Shown: positions 41,602-50,892 of the stretch, in pieces
How the letters are laid out: each line of letters begins with the position of its first letter
How positions within the stretch are numbered: position 1 is the first letter of the stretch
From: an uncultured Zoogloea sp.
GTDB taxonomy: Bacteria; Pseudomonadota; Gammaproteobacteria; Burkholderiales; Rhodocyclaceae
Assembly (NCBI GenBank): GCA_937967645.1
Contig: CALBTT010000075.1
Coordinates: 1-53,701, forward strand
Direction of reading: 5' to 3'
Length of the DNA stretch: 53,701 nucleotides
The notes under the pieces: model-generated
The model's input: only the letters and a program-made list of their open reading frames with translations
Database searches by the model: none
What the model was told of the DNA's origin: nothing
Program-made: the position numbers and the translations under genes

Positions 41602-41745
41602 GAGCGGGCGGAGGGGGGCACGCGGCTGCTACCCGCTCCGGGATATCTGACAAGCACAAAGCGCCCGAAAAGACACTGTACTATCTCCTCTGTGTGACAA
41701 AATGTTGCCCGATGCGGGCCTTTCGGGCCGCGAGGGGAGAATGTC

Positions 41746-42618
41746 ATGGGCTTGCGACTTAAATTCAATCTGGTTTTGCTGGCGGTGTTCCTGGCCGGCT
41801 TTGGGGTGGCCGGCTTCATTTCCCACGACCTGCTCGACCGCCACGCGCGCGAGCAGGTGCTGGGCGAGGCGCGCCTGGTCATGGAGGCGGCGATGGCCGT
41901 GCGGGGCTACACCGTGGCCCAGGTGCGGCCGCATCTCAACCCCTTGATGGACAAGCAGTTCCTGCCCCAGACGGTGCCCGCCTATGCGGCCACCGAAACC
42001 CTGGCGGTCCTCAACAAGAAGTACCCCAACTACGCCTACAAGGAAGCCACCCTCAATCCCACCAACCCCCGCGACCGGGCGGCGGACTGGGAGGCCGACC
42101 TGGTCAATGTGTTCCGCAACAATCCCGACAGCAAGGAGATCCATGGGCAGCGGGAGACGCCCACCGGGCCCGCGCTGTACATCGCCCACCCGATCCGCAT
42201 CGAGACGGCGGCCTGTCTGCCCTGTCACAGCACGCCGGATGTGGCGCCGGCCAGCATGCTGAAGGTGTATGGCAACGCCAACGGTTTCGGCTGGAAGCTC
42301 AACGAGGTGGTCGGTGCCCAGGTCGTGTCGGTGCCGATGTCGGTGCCTCTGGAGAATGCCAGTCAGGCCTTCCGGACCTTCATGGTGTCCCTGGCGGCGG
42401 TGTTCGTGGCCGTGTTCGTGGTGCTCAACCTGATGCTGTCGTGGCTGATCATCCACCCCGTGTCCCGCATGTCGGCGGCTGCCGACAAGATCAGCACCGG
42501 TGATTTCGACCAGCCCGAGTTCCCGGAAGATGGGCGTGACGAGGTAGCGGTGCTGGCCAGCTCCTTCAACCGCATGCGCCGCAGCCTCGAGAAGGCCATG
42601 CAGATGATCGATGGCTGA
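41746..42618 (+). CDS. Membrane heme sensor: DUF3365 domain with CxxCH, plus HAMP
   Basis: The 290-residue product has a first membrane helix (about 8-26), a periplasmic DUF3365/Tll0287-like domain (about 27-208) with one c-type heme site Cys157-x-x-Cys160-His161, a second helix (about 211-236) and a HAMP domain (237-288). It ends right after HAMP with no output domain. The following gene, a Ser/Thr kinase, overlaps by 8 bases and is the likely output. The arrangement suggests redox or gas sensing in the periplasm sent through HAMP to a separate kinase. GGGGAGA lies 5 bases before the ATG. Confidence 0.88.
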   Translation: MGLRLKFNLVLLAVFLAGFGVAGFISHDLLDRHAREQVLGEARLVMEAAMAVRGYTVAQVRPHLNPLMDKQFLPQTVPAYAATETLAVLNKKYPNYAYKEATLNPTNPRDRAADWEADLVNVFRNNPDSKEIHGQRETPTGPALYIAHPIRIETAACLPCHSTPDVAPASMLKVYGNANGFGWKLNEVVGAQVVSVPMSVPLENASQAFRTFMVSLAAVFVAVFVVLNLMLSWLIIHPVSRMSAAADKISTGDFDQPEFPEDGRDEVAVLASSFNRMRRSLEKAMQMIDG

Positions 42619-44701
42619 GACGCGCATGCCGGAGGGCCAGGAGCAGGGCGCTGCCGCCGCGCGCAAGAGCGGCTCCACAGCGCTGCCGAACGGCTACGTG
42701 CTCAATGAGTACCGCATCGAGCGGGTGCTGGGCGGAGGTGGCTTCGGCCTCACCTACCTGGCCCGCGACACCCACCTGGACTGCCTGGTGGCGATCAAGG
42801 AGTACCTGCCGAAGGATGTGGCCCTGCGCGACGAGGAGGGGCGGGTGCGCCCCAGCTCCGAAGAGGCGACACGGGCCTTCGACTGGGGGCTGCAGCGCTT
42901 CCTGCTGGAGTCCCGCGCCCTGGCGAGTTTCCACCACTCGGGCATCGTCCGGGTGCTGCGCTATTTCCGGGCCAACGAAACGGCCTACATGGTCATGGAG
43001 TACGAGACCGGTGAGCCGCTGCAGCGCTGGCTGGTGGGGCGCCTGCCCCTCGACCGGGCGACCCTGCTGCGGATCGTGCGGCCGCTGCTCGACGGCCTGG
43101 AGGCGGTGCATGCGGCCGGCTTCCTGCACCGGGACATCAAGCCGGGCAACATCTACATCCGCGCCGACGGCTCGCCGGTGCTGCTCGATTTCGGTTCCGC
43201 CCGGCGGCTCGAGGCGGATGCTACGGACCAGGCCCTGACGGCCATCGTCACGCCGGGCTTCGCGCCGGCCGAGCAGTATCACCGGCACGGCAAGCAGGGG
43301 CCCTGGACCGACCTGTATGCCCTGGCCGGCGTGATGTACTGGATGGTGACCGGAAAGCTGCCCATCGAGGCCTTCGCCCGTCTGCGCGAGGACGGCATGC
43401 CCTCCGCCAGCAGCATCGGCAACGTGGATGCCTTCGGCCCTGGCCTTTTGAAGGCCATCGACTGGGCCCTCAACCCGGATGAGAACCGCCGCCCCCGGCA
43501 GGTGGCCGATTTCCGGCGGGCCTGCCTGGCGCCGCCTACTGGCGGCGAGGGGCCGGTCGATCCCCCGGTGGAGGCGCCGCTGCCCCTGGGCCTGTCGGCG
43601 GCGGAGGCCCGCACCTTCATCGGTGCGGTCCTCTTTGCCGATGTGGCCGGGCCCGCTGAAGACCTGGCGGCGCGCAGCGAGGGACGTTCGCGCCTGGTGC
43701 GCATGCTGAGCCAGGCCATCGCACCCCTGTCACCCACCACCCGTCTGGCGGTCAACACCAAGGAAGGGTGTGCGGTCTGTTACGTCGGCGACCCCGAGGA
43801 CGCCCTGCGCACGGCGGTGCAACTGCATGGTGCGGCGGTGGAGGACGGCCTGGGCGTGCATGTCGGCATCAACCTCGGCCCGGTCCGCGTGGCACCCGAC
43901 CCCAACGGCCGTTCGCGCATCCTCGGCGACGGCATCACCACCGCCTTCCGGGTCATGCGCTTTGCCGAGCCCGGCCAGGTGCTGGTGGCGCGCGCCTACT
44001 ACGAGGTGGTGCAGCATCTGCGCCGCAATGCGGGTGAGTGCTTCCGGCATCTCGGCCTGCGTCGCGACCCCCAGGCCCGGGACCACGACGTGTATGCCTG
44101 GAGCGGTGAGGGCGTGGCCCTGCTGCCGGGCAGCCCGGGGGAGGCCTCGGTGAGCCGCCCGGTGGCCGGGGCGGACATCAGCCTGGCCTGCATTGACGCG
44201 GCCGAGCGGACCCTCGCCCAGCACATCGGCCCGATGGCCAGGATCCTGGTGCGCAAGACCGTGTCACGGGCGGCCAGCGTGGCCGACCTCCATCAGCAAC
44301 TGGCCACCCTGATTCCCGACCCCGCGCCCCGGGCCGCCTTCCTGGCCGGTGTGGCGGCAGCCCCCGGGGGGGCAGGGACGTCTCGCGCCACGGCGTCCGC
44401 ACAAGCCCCTTCCCACTCCAGGCCGGTGTCCACGGCAGGGGCGGTGCCAGCGTGGGGGAGCGCCTCGACGGGCAGCACACCGGCGGGACAGGCCGGGGGG
44501 CTGGTGGCGGATGAGGATCTCGCCCGAATCGAAAAATTGTTTGCGCGGCACATGGGGCCGATGGCCCGGGTGCTGGTCCGCCGCGAGGCGCGCAGCGCCC
44601 ACAACCTCGAGACCCTGTGCCGGGCGCTGGCGAGCCATCTGGACCAGGACGCCGAGCGTCGGCGTTTCCTGGCGGAAGCGGGCTTTGCAGGAGCGGGATG
44701 A
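42611..44701 (+). CDS. Ser/Thr protein kinase with degenerate class III cyclase domain and two C-terminal repeats
   Basis: The 696-residue product is cytosolic. A Hanks-type kinase fills about 34-300 with the glycine loop LGGGGFG, Lys63, HRDIKPGN (Asp175) and DFG (193-195), so it should be active. A class III nucleotidyl cyclase-like domain follows (about 338-497). Its first metal Asp344 is kept, but the second metal Asp and the transition-state Asn are replaced (KEGCAVCY; DGITTAFR), so it is probably a pseudo-cyclase. Two similar segments of about 45 residues, each with an H-[IM]-GPMAR-[IV]-LVR core, lie at about 531-578 and 640-690, joined by a Gly/Ala/Ser-rich linker. It overlaps both neighbouring genes. 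Confidence 0.9.
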   Translation: MAETRMPEGQEQGAAAARKSGSTALPNGYVLNEYRIERVLGGGGFGLTYLARDTHLDCLVAIKEYLPKDVALRDEEGRVRPSSEEATRAFDWGLQRFLLESRALASFHHSGIVRVLRYFRANETAYMVMEYETGEPLQRWLVGRLPLDRATLLRIVRPLLDGLEAVHAAGFLHRDIKPGNIYIRADGSPVLLDFGSARRLEADATDQALTAIVTPGFAPAEQYHRHGKQGPWTDLYALAGVMYWMVTGKLPIEAFARLREDGMPSASSIGNVDAFGPGLLKAIDWALNPDENRRPRQVADFRRACLAPPTGGEGPVDPPVEAPLPLGLSAAEARTFIGAVLFADVAGPAEDLAARSEGRSRLVRMLSQAIAPLSPTTRLAVNTKEGCAVCYVGDPEDALRTAVQLHGAAVEDGLGVHVGINLGPVRVAPDPNGRSRILGDGITTAFRVMRFAEPGQVLVARAYYEVVQHLRRNAGECFRHLGLRRDPQARDHDVYAWSGEGVALLPGSPGEASVSRPVAGADISLACIDAAERTLAQHIGPMARILVRKTVSRAASVADLHQQLATLIPDPAPRAAFLAGVAAAPGGAGTSRATASAQAPSHSRPVSTAGAVPAWGSASTGSTPAGQAGGLVADEDLARIEKLFARHMGPMARVLVRREARSAHNLETLCRALASHLDQDAERRRFLAEAGFAGAG

Positions 44702-45150
44702 TGGAGACGACGATGACGCCGGAGCGCAGTGATATGGAGATGCGGGCCCTGCGCCTGACCCCGGGGCAGGATCTGCGTCGGGCCCTGGAATGCGCTGTCT
44801 ATGCGGAAGGCTGTTCGGCGGCCTTCGTGCTTTCAGGGATCGGCAGCCTGGAGCGGGCCCATCTGCGGAGGGCTGGTGCCGATGACGCGGAGGCCCTGCA
44901 AGGACCCATGGAGGTGCTGACCCTGGCCGGTACCATCGCCGCCAACGGCTCCCACCTGCACGCCACCCTGGCTGACGCCAGTGGCGCGGTGGTGGGCGGG
45001 CATCTGGCCTATGGATGTCTGGTCAGGACCACCGCGGAGGTCCTGCTGGGCCTGCTGCCGGGGCTCAGTTTCCGGCGTGAGCCGGACCTGCGGACCGGCT
45101 TTGCCGAGCTGGTGGTGCGGCCGGAGGCGGATCCGGCGGGCCTGGCCTGA
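44701..45150 (+). CDS. PPC-domain (DUF296) protein
   Basis: The 149-residue product fits the PPC/DUF296 fold: LTPGQDLRRALECAVYAEGCSAAFVLSGIGSLERAHLR, then LTLAGTIAANGSHLHATLADASGAVVGGHLAYGC with the metal-type His-Leu-His. Plant members join AT-hook DNA-binding proteins; bacterial stand-alone forms are trimeric with unknown function. AGGAG stands 7 bases before the ATG at 44701, which touches the kinase stop; an ATG at 44698 is closer to that site. As third gene of the operon it may be a kinase target or an output protein. Confidence 0.82.
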   Translation: METTMTPERSDMEMRALRLTPGQDLRRALECAVYAEGCSAAFVLSGIGSLERAHLRRAGADDAEALQGPMEVLTLAGTIAANGSHLHATLADASGAVVGGHLAYGCLVRTTAEVLLGLLPGLSFRREPDLRTGFAELVVRPEADPAGLA

Positions 45151-45155
45151 ACGCG

Positions 45156-45182
45156 CCTGCCGTCGGCGGGCGCGGCGGCAGG
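45156..45182. terminator. Hairpin after the PPC-domain gene
   Basis: CCTGCCG (45156-45162) pairs with CGGCAGG (45176-45182). No T-run follows. It lies between converging stop codons. Confidence 0.45.
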
Positions 45183-45195
45183 GCTCTGGCGTGGC

Positions 45196-45831
45196 TTACT
45201 TGCTGCTGGAGTCGCCCGAGATGGCGCTGTCGAGGCGGCGGGCCTCTTCGTCGCTGATGTACTCGAAGACCCGCACGACCTTCTGCACGCCGCTGGTGGT
45301 GCGGGTGATCTCGGTGGCGGCCTGGCCTTCCTTCTCGGTAACCAGGCCCATCAGGAAGACCGTGCCGGCTTCGGTGATGACCTTCACCTGCTGCACCCGG
45401 AAGTCTTTCTGGTCCACGAAGCGGGCCTTCACCTTGGAGCTGATGTAGGTGTCGTTGCTGCGCGCCGACAGGGTGCTGGTGGGGGCGATGCGCAATTCGT
45501 TCACCACCTCCTTGACGTTCTCCACGGCACCCGCGACACGCCCGGCCTCGTCACGGCTGGCCTCGTTGAAGGCTTCGCCGGTGAGCAGCAGCTTGCGGTT
45601 GAAGGCGGTGGCGTTCACGTGCACCTTGTCGCCGAGGCGTTCCTCGATGCGCTTGACGGCCTTCCATTCGATGCTCTCGTCCTCGACATAGGTGCCCGAG
45701 GTGCGGCGGTCCGAGACCATCGCCACGGCCATGCCGGTACCGCCGACGATGACCGGGATGCAGCCCTGCAGGCTGCCGAGGGTGCCGATGGCCAGGGCGG
45801 CCCAGGCCAGTTGCTTGCGGATCAGTTTCAT
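45196..45831 (-). CDS. dolP: BON-domain lipoprotein (DolP/YraP-like)
   Basis: The 211-residue product has a lipoprotein signal peptide with LQGC, placing the lipidated Cys at 24, and two BON domains (about 50-115 and 125-195; NRKLLLTGEAFNEASRDEAGRVAGAVENVKEVVNEL; GTVFLMGLVTEKEGQAATEITRTTSGVQKVVRVFEYI). DolP supports outer-membrane integrity and BAM function in E. coli. Starts by a 4-base overlap with the SIS gene, the same order as E. coli diaA-yraP. Confidence 0.9.
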   Translation of the reverse strand: MKLIRKQLAWAALAIGTLGSLQGCIPVIVGGTGMAVAMVSDRRTSGTYVEDESIEWKAVKRIEERLGDKVHVNATAFNRKLLLTGEAFNEASRDEAGRVAGAVENVKEVVNELRIAPTSTLSARSNDTYISSKVKARFVDQKDFRVQQVKVITEAGTVFLMGLVTEKEGQAATEITRTTSGVQKVVRVFEYISDEEARRLDSAISGDSSSK

Positions 45832-46421
45832 TCTTCGACTCCAAGGAAAAGACAGTCGATGCCGTCGCACAGACAGTGGAGGGTGATGAGGTGGACCTCC
45901 TGGATGCGCGCCGTACGGTCGGAGGGCACACACAGGTGGATGTCGTCGGGGCCGAGCAGGTCGGCCATCTGGCCGCCGCCCTTGCCGGTCAGGGCCACCA
46001 CCCGCATCTCGCGCTCATGGGCGGCGTGGATCGCCTCGATCACGTTGGCGGAGTTGCCGCTGGTGGAAATGGCCAGCAGCACGTCGCCGGGCTGGCCGAG
46101 GGCGCGGACCTGCTTGGAGAAGATCTGGGTGAAGTCGTAGTCGTTGGCGATGGAGGTGAGGGTCGAGCTGTCGGTGGTCAGGGCGATGCCGGCCAGCGGC
46201 GGGCGCTCCATCTCGAAACGGTTGAGCAGTTCGGCCGCGAAGTGCTGGGCGTCGGCCGCCGAGCCACCGTTGCCGCAGGCGAGGATCTTGCCGTTGGCCA
46301 TCAGGCTGTGGGTCATGGCTTCGATGGCGGCGGCAATGGGCTCGGCCATGAACTCCAGTGAGGCCAGCTTGGTCTGGGCGCTGTCGGTGAATTGCTGGGC
46401 GATGCGGGCAACGAGATCCAT
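45828..46421 (-). CDS. diaA: SIS-domain protein, DiaA/GmhA-like
   Basis: The 197-residue product is one SIS domain: KILACGNGGSAADAQHFAAELLNRFEMERPPLAGIALTTDSSTLTSIANDYDF and LLAISTSGNSANVI. This matches both phosphoheptose isomerase GmhA and the replication-initiation factor DiaA, which are close relatives. The neighbourhood (yraN before, dolP after, rsmI near) is that of DiaA, which binds DnaA. The length fits both. GGAG lies 6 bases before the ATG at 46421. Confidence 0.88.
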   Translation of the reverse strand: MDLVARIAQQFTDSAQTKLASLEFMAEPIAAAIEAMTHSLMANGKILACGNGGSAADAQHFAAELLNRFEMERPPLAGIALTTDSSTLTSIANDYDFTQIFSKQVRALGQPGDVLLAISTSGNSANVIEAIHAAHEREMRVVALTGKGGGQMADLLGPDDIHLCVPSDRTARIQEVHLITLHCLCDGIDCLFLGVEE

Positions 46422-46493
46422 CACGAACTCCGGGAAAATTGCCGTCGATTCTAACATTTGCGCCGACCGCCCCGCCGTCTGCGAGAGATCCGC

Positions 46494-46883
46494 TTACAAA
46501 CCCACCAGGACGTCGACGCGCAGGCGTTTCCACGGGTTCGGATCGTCACTCAGTTTGCCGATGCGGGCGCTCAACGGCGTGCCTTGATCCATCTCGCGGG
46601 CGACCTCCCGGTTCTCCGCCCGGGGCAGGTAGCCGAGCATGATGCCGCGCCACTCGACACGCACGGCGCGGGGGTCGTGGGGGTTGTCCGGCTCGCGCAC
46701 CAGTTGCAGTGGGTCGCCCTCCCGCAGGGCGTCCCAGTGGATGGCCGCGCCGTGGTACTGGAAACCGGCGAGGGGCGAGCGTTGCACCAACACGCGAATG
46801 TGCTGGGCGTCGGCGGGGGGCATCCCGAGGAGGCCGGCCAGGGCCGTGCCGGCGAGCAGCAGGGGCCCGCACCTAGCCTGCAT
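46494..46883 (-). CDS. Exported HIRAN-domain protein
   Basis: The 129-residue product has a Sec signal peptide (RCGPLLLAGTALAGLLGMPPADAQ) and then a HIRAN domain with VREPDNPHDPRAVRVEWRGIMLGYLPRAENREVA. HIRAN domains usually bind DNA ends within helicases in the cytosol, so an exported stand-alone form is odd; such proteins may bind other ligands in the periplasm. The ATG at 46883 overlaps the end of yraN by 11 bases. Confidence 0.82.
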   Translation of the reverse strand: MQARCGPLLLAGTALAGLLGMPPADAQHIRVLVQRSPLAGFQYHGAAIHWDALREGDPLQLVREPDNPHDPRAVRVEWRGIMLGYLPRAENREVAREMDQGTPLSARIGKLSDDPNPWKRLRVDVLVGL

Positions 46884-47322
46884 CGAAGGCTCCGCGGATC
46901 CATTCGAGGCGGGGGGGCTCAAGGCTGTCGAGCAGCACAGCGTCGAAGCGGCACGGCTGGGACGCATGGCGGCGTCCGGCGCCGGCCAGCCAGTAACGGG
47001 CGGCCAGGATGACCCGCTGCTGCTTGGTGGCGGTGATGCTGCCGGCGGCGCCGCCGAAGCGGCTGTTGCTGCGCAGGCGCACCTCGACGAAGACGATGCT
47101 GCCCCGATCGCGGGCGATCAGGTCCACCTCGCCACCCCGGCAGCGCACGTTGCGGGCCAGCACGACCAGCCCGCAGGCGCTCAGGTAGGTCTCGGCCAGC
47201 GCTTCGGCGGCGGCGCCGCGGCGCAGGTGCTCGGCTTGCTTAGTCGGAGCCCCGCCCCCACAATCGGGCTCCCCCGCACCCCCACTTCGGCTTCCCCATG
47301 CTTGCACATCCTTCCGAATCAT
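46873..47322 (-). CDS. yraN: YraN family (UPF0102) nuclease-fold protein
   Basis: The 149-residue product has the UPF0102 pattern: GAAAEALAETYLSACGLVVLARNVRCRGGEVDLIARDRGSIVFVEVRLRSNSRFGG, with the GEVDLI and FVEVR acidic residues of an endonuclease-like fold. Function is not established. The ATG at 47322 is chosen because GGAGG lies 6 bases before it, although this adds about 35 residues before the usual family start. It is divergent from rsmI with only about 20 bases between start codons. Confidence 0.88.
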   Translation of the reverse strand: MIRKDVQAWGSRSGGAGEPDCGGGAPTKQAEHLRRGAAAEALAETYLSACGLVVLARNVRCRGGEVDLIARDRGSIVFVEVRLRSNSRFGGAAGSITATKQQRVILAARYWLAGAGRRHASQPCRFDAVLLDSLEPPRLEWIRGAFDAG

Positions 47323-47342
47323 CCGACGCCTCCGCGCTTTCC

Positions 47343-48179
47343 ATGACTTCGTCATTGTATGTGGTCGCCACGCCGCTGGGGAATCTGCAGGACATGGGCC
47401 TGCGCGCCCTGGCTGTGCTGCGCGGCGTGGAGGTGATCGCCTGCGAGGACACCCGCCACAGCCAGCGCCTGCTGGATGCCTTCGGCATCACCACGCGGCT
47501 GGTGGCCCTGCACGAGCACAACGAGCAGGCCGCCGCCGGCCTGGTCATCCGCATGCTCGAGGAGGGCAAGCGGGTGGCCCTGATCACCGATGCCGGTACC
47601 CCGGCGGTGTCCGACCCGGGCGCCCGGGCGGTGGCGCGGGTGCAGGAGGCCGGCTTCCCGGTGGTGCCTGTGCCCGGCGCCTGCGCCGCGGTGGCGGCCT
47701 TGTCGGCCTCGGGGCTGGCCGACGGGCATTTCCATTTCCATGGCTTCCTGCCCACCAAGTCGGCGGCGCGCCGGGCCGCCCTGGAGGCCTTGCGGGGCGT
47801 ACCGGGCACCCTGGTGTTCTACGAGGCGCCCCACCGCATCGCCGAGACGCTTGACGATCTTGCCGTGACCCTCGAATCCACCCGGCAGATCGTGGTGGCC
47901 CGTGAGCTGACCAAGATGTTCGAGCAGATCGTGCGCATGCCCCTGGCCGAAGCGCCGGCCTGGCTGGCTGCCGATGCCAACCGCGGGCGCGGGGAGTTCG
48001 TGCTGCTGGTGTCGGCTGCCCCGGCCAGCGAGGGGCTGTCCCCCGAGGCGGAGCGGGTCCTGGGCCTGCTGCTCGCCGAGCTGCCGGTGAAGCAGGCGGC
48101 CAAGCTGGCGGCGGCGATCAGCGGAGCGTCGAAGAACGCCCTGTACGAGCGTGCGCTCGAGCTGAAGGCGCAGGCTTAG
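47343..48179 (+). CDS. rsmI: 16S rRNA 2'-O-ribose C1402 methyltransferase
   Basis: The 278-residue product starts SLYVVATPLGNLQDMGLRAL, the RsmI N-terminus. It has CEDTRHSQRLL, LITDAGTPAVSDPGARAV and VFYEAPHRIAETLDDL, all typical of this SAM-dependent tetrapyrrole-methylase-fold enzyme. It methylates C1402 of 16S rRNA for decoding accuracy. The start is uncertain: the ATG at 47343 fits the family, and an in-frame ATG at 47298 would add 15 residues. No clear ribosome binding site precedes either. Confidence 0.95.
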   Translation: MTSSLYVVATPLGNLQDMGLRALAVLRGVEVIACEDTRHSQRLLDAFGITTRLVALHEHNEQAAAGLVIRMLEEGKRVALITDAGTPAVSDPGARAVARVQEAGFPVVPVPGACAAVAALSASGLADGHFHFHGFLPTKSAARRAALEALRGVPGTLVFYEAPHRIAETLDDLAVTLESTRQIVVARELTKMFEQIVRMPLAEAPAWLAADANRGRGEFVLLVSAAPASEGLSPEAERVLGLLLAELPVKQAAKLAAAISGASKNALYERALELKAQA

Positions 48180-48184
48180 GGAAG

Positions 48185-48255
48185 GTGTAGGGGCGGCTTC
48201 AGCCGCCCGCAGGTGCCCGATCGAAGTCCGCGGGCGGCTGAAGCCGCCCCTACAC
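48185..48255. repeat. REP-like palindromic element, complete copy
   Basis: Two 26-base arms (48185-48210 and 48230-48255) are perfect inverted copies around a 19-base loop. Each arm holds its own hairpin GGCGGCT-TC-AGCCGCC. It lies 5 bases after rsmI and before the convergent binding-protein gene, a usual place for REP elements, and can act as a bidirectional terminator. Confidence 0.85.
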
Positions 48256-48301
48256 GTCCCTTACATCCCTACATCGCCCTTGCACGTTCTCCAATATCAC
48301 C

Positions 48302-49435
48302 TCAGCGCAGATGGGTGCCGCCGCGGCCGAGCAGGGTGACTTCCACGTGGCGGGAGCCCAGGCGGTCGCCGGGGGCGAAGCGCACCGCGAAGCCGCCCAG
48401 GTCCACCTCCAGTTTTTCGAGTGACTGCATCACCATCGCCGGCGTGGGGCTGCCCCGGGTGCGGCGGATCGCTTCGAGCAGGACGCGGGCGCCCACGTAT
48501 TCCTCGAAGCTGGTGTAGGAGGGCTCCTCGCCGGGGGCGAAGCGCTGCAGGGCGTCGTTGTAGTCACGGGCGATGCGTGTCACGCCGCTGAAGGGCGAGG
48601 GCATCACCTGGGTGATGCCGACCCCGCGGGCATGATCGCCGCCGGCCAGCTCGTGCAGTTCGCGGCCGTTGATCACCGAGATGCTGAACAGCTGGGTGCC
48701 CGGGTGGGCGCTGCGGTAGGCCTTGACGAAGGCTGCGGTGGGGCGCACCACGCCGATCATGATCACCGCCTGGGGATCACCGCGGGCGATGTCGGCCACC
48801 GCGCCGCTCACGTCCTCCGAGTTCTTGGCATAGCGCCCGGTGGACACCGGTTTGAGACGGTGGCGGGCCAGGGCCTTTTCGACACCGGCCAGGCCGGCCT
48901 GGCCGAAGGGGTCGTCCTGGTGGAACACGGCGATACGCTGCAGGCCCGTGTTGACCAGCTGGGTGACCATCGCCGCCGTCTCGTCGCCATAGCTGGCGCG
49001 GATGTGGAAGATCCACGGGTTGTACGGGTCGCGCAGGGGCTCGCCGCCGGTGTAGGGGGCGACCAGGGCGATGTTGCCCTCGGCCAGCACGCCCTGGCGC
49101 AGGAGTTCCAGGATGTTGCCGGTGCCGGCGTAGCCGATCAGCGCGGCGGCCTTGTCCTTCTGGATCAGTTCGCGGGTCAGGCGCAGGGTCTCGGCGGTCT
49201 GGTAGCCGTCGTCCTTGAGGGCGTGCCGGAAGCGGTGGCCGTTGATCCCGCCGGCGGCGTTGGCGGCATCGAGGGCCAGGCGCACGCCCAGCGCCATGGC
49301 CTTGCCAGTGCTGGCGAGGGAGCCGCTGAGGGGCGCGCACTGGCCGATCACTACGGTGTCGGCCCGGGCACTGCCGACCAGCAAGCTCAAGGCGGCCAGC
49401 AGGGCCGTGACAAGGCGGGGAAGGGTCATAGCCAT
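48302..49435 (-). CDS. Periplasmic binding protein of the Leu/Ile/Val (type I) family
   Basis: The 377-residue product has a signal peptide (to about residue 26, ARAD). A two-lobe type I fold follows: VVIGQCAPLSGSLASTGKAMALGVRLALDAANAAGGINGHRF, ALIGYAGTGNILELLRQGV, RIAVFHQDDPFGQAGLAGVEKAL. The family binds branched amino acids, amides or aromatic acids. No permease or ATPase gene is near, so it may serve a distant transporter or the sensor kinase encoded just upstream on the same strand. Start among three close ATGs is unsure; 49435 gives a normal signal peptide. Confidence 0.88.
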   Translation of the reverse strand: MAMTLPRLVTALLAALSLLVGSARADTVVIGQCAPLSGSLASTGKAMALGVRLALDAANAAGGINGHRFRHALKDDGYQTAETLRLTRELIQKDKAAALIGYAGTGNILELLRQGVLAEGNIALVAPYTGGEPLRDPYNPWIFHIRASYGDETAAMVTQLVNTGLQRIAVFHQDDPFGQAGLAGVEKALARHRLKPVSTGRYAKNSEDVSGAVADIARGDPQAVIMIGVVRPTAAFVKAYRSAHPGTQLFSISVINGRELHELAGGDHARGVGITQVMPSPFSGVTRIARDYNDALQRFAPGEEPSYTSFEEYVGARVLLEAIRRTRGSPTPAMVMQSLEKLEVDLGGFAVRFAPGDRLGSRHVEVTLLGRGGTHLR

Positions 49436-49444
49436 GTTTGATGA

Positions 49445-49467
49445 TCCCATCTGATTTATTGATGGGA
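49445..49467. repeat. Short inverted repeat upstream of the binding-protein gene
   Basis: TCCCATC (49445-49451) and GATGGGA (49461-49467) are perfect inverted copies with a 9-base AT-rich spacer, 10 bases before the ATG at 49435. It may be an operator or a leader hairpin. Confidence 0.35.
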
Positions 49468-49554
49468 AGAGTATGGCGTGTTGTCACCGCCTTGCCAGTG
49501 AACGGATGTTGCGGTGCGATGTGCGTTAAGTCGCAGCCACCCGGGCAACCCGTC

Positions 49555-50888
<1,334 letters not shown>

Positions 50889-50892
<4 letters not shown>

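Noticed and set aside
49436..49554. Possible sigma-54 promoter (TGGCAAG) of the binding-protein gene
   Set aside because: The GC of the -12 element is missing at the required spacing.
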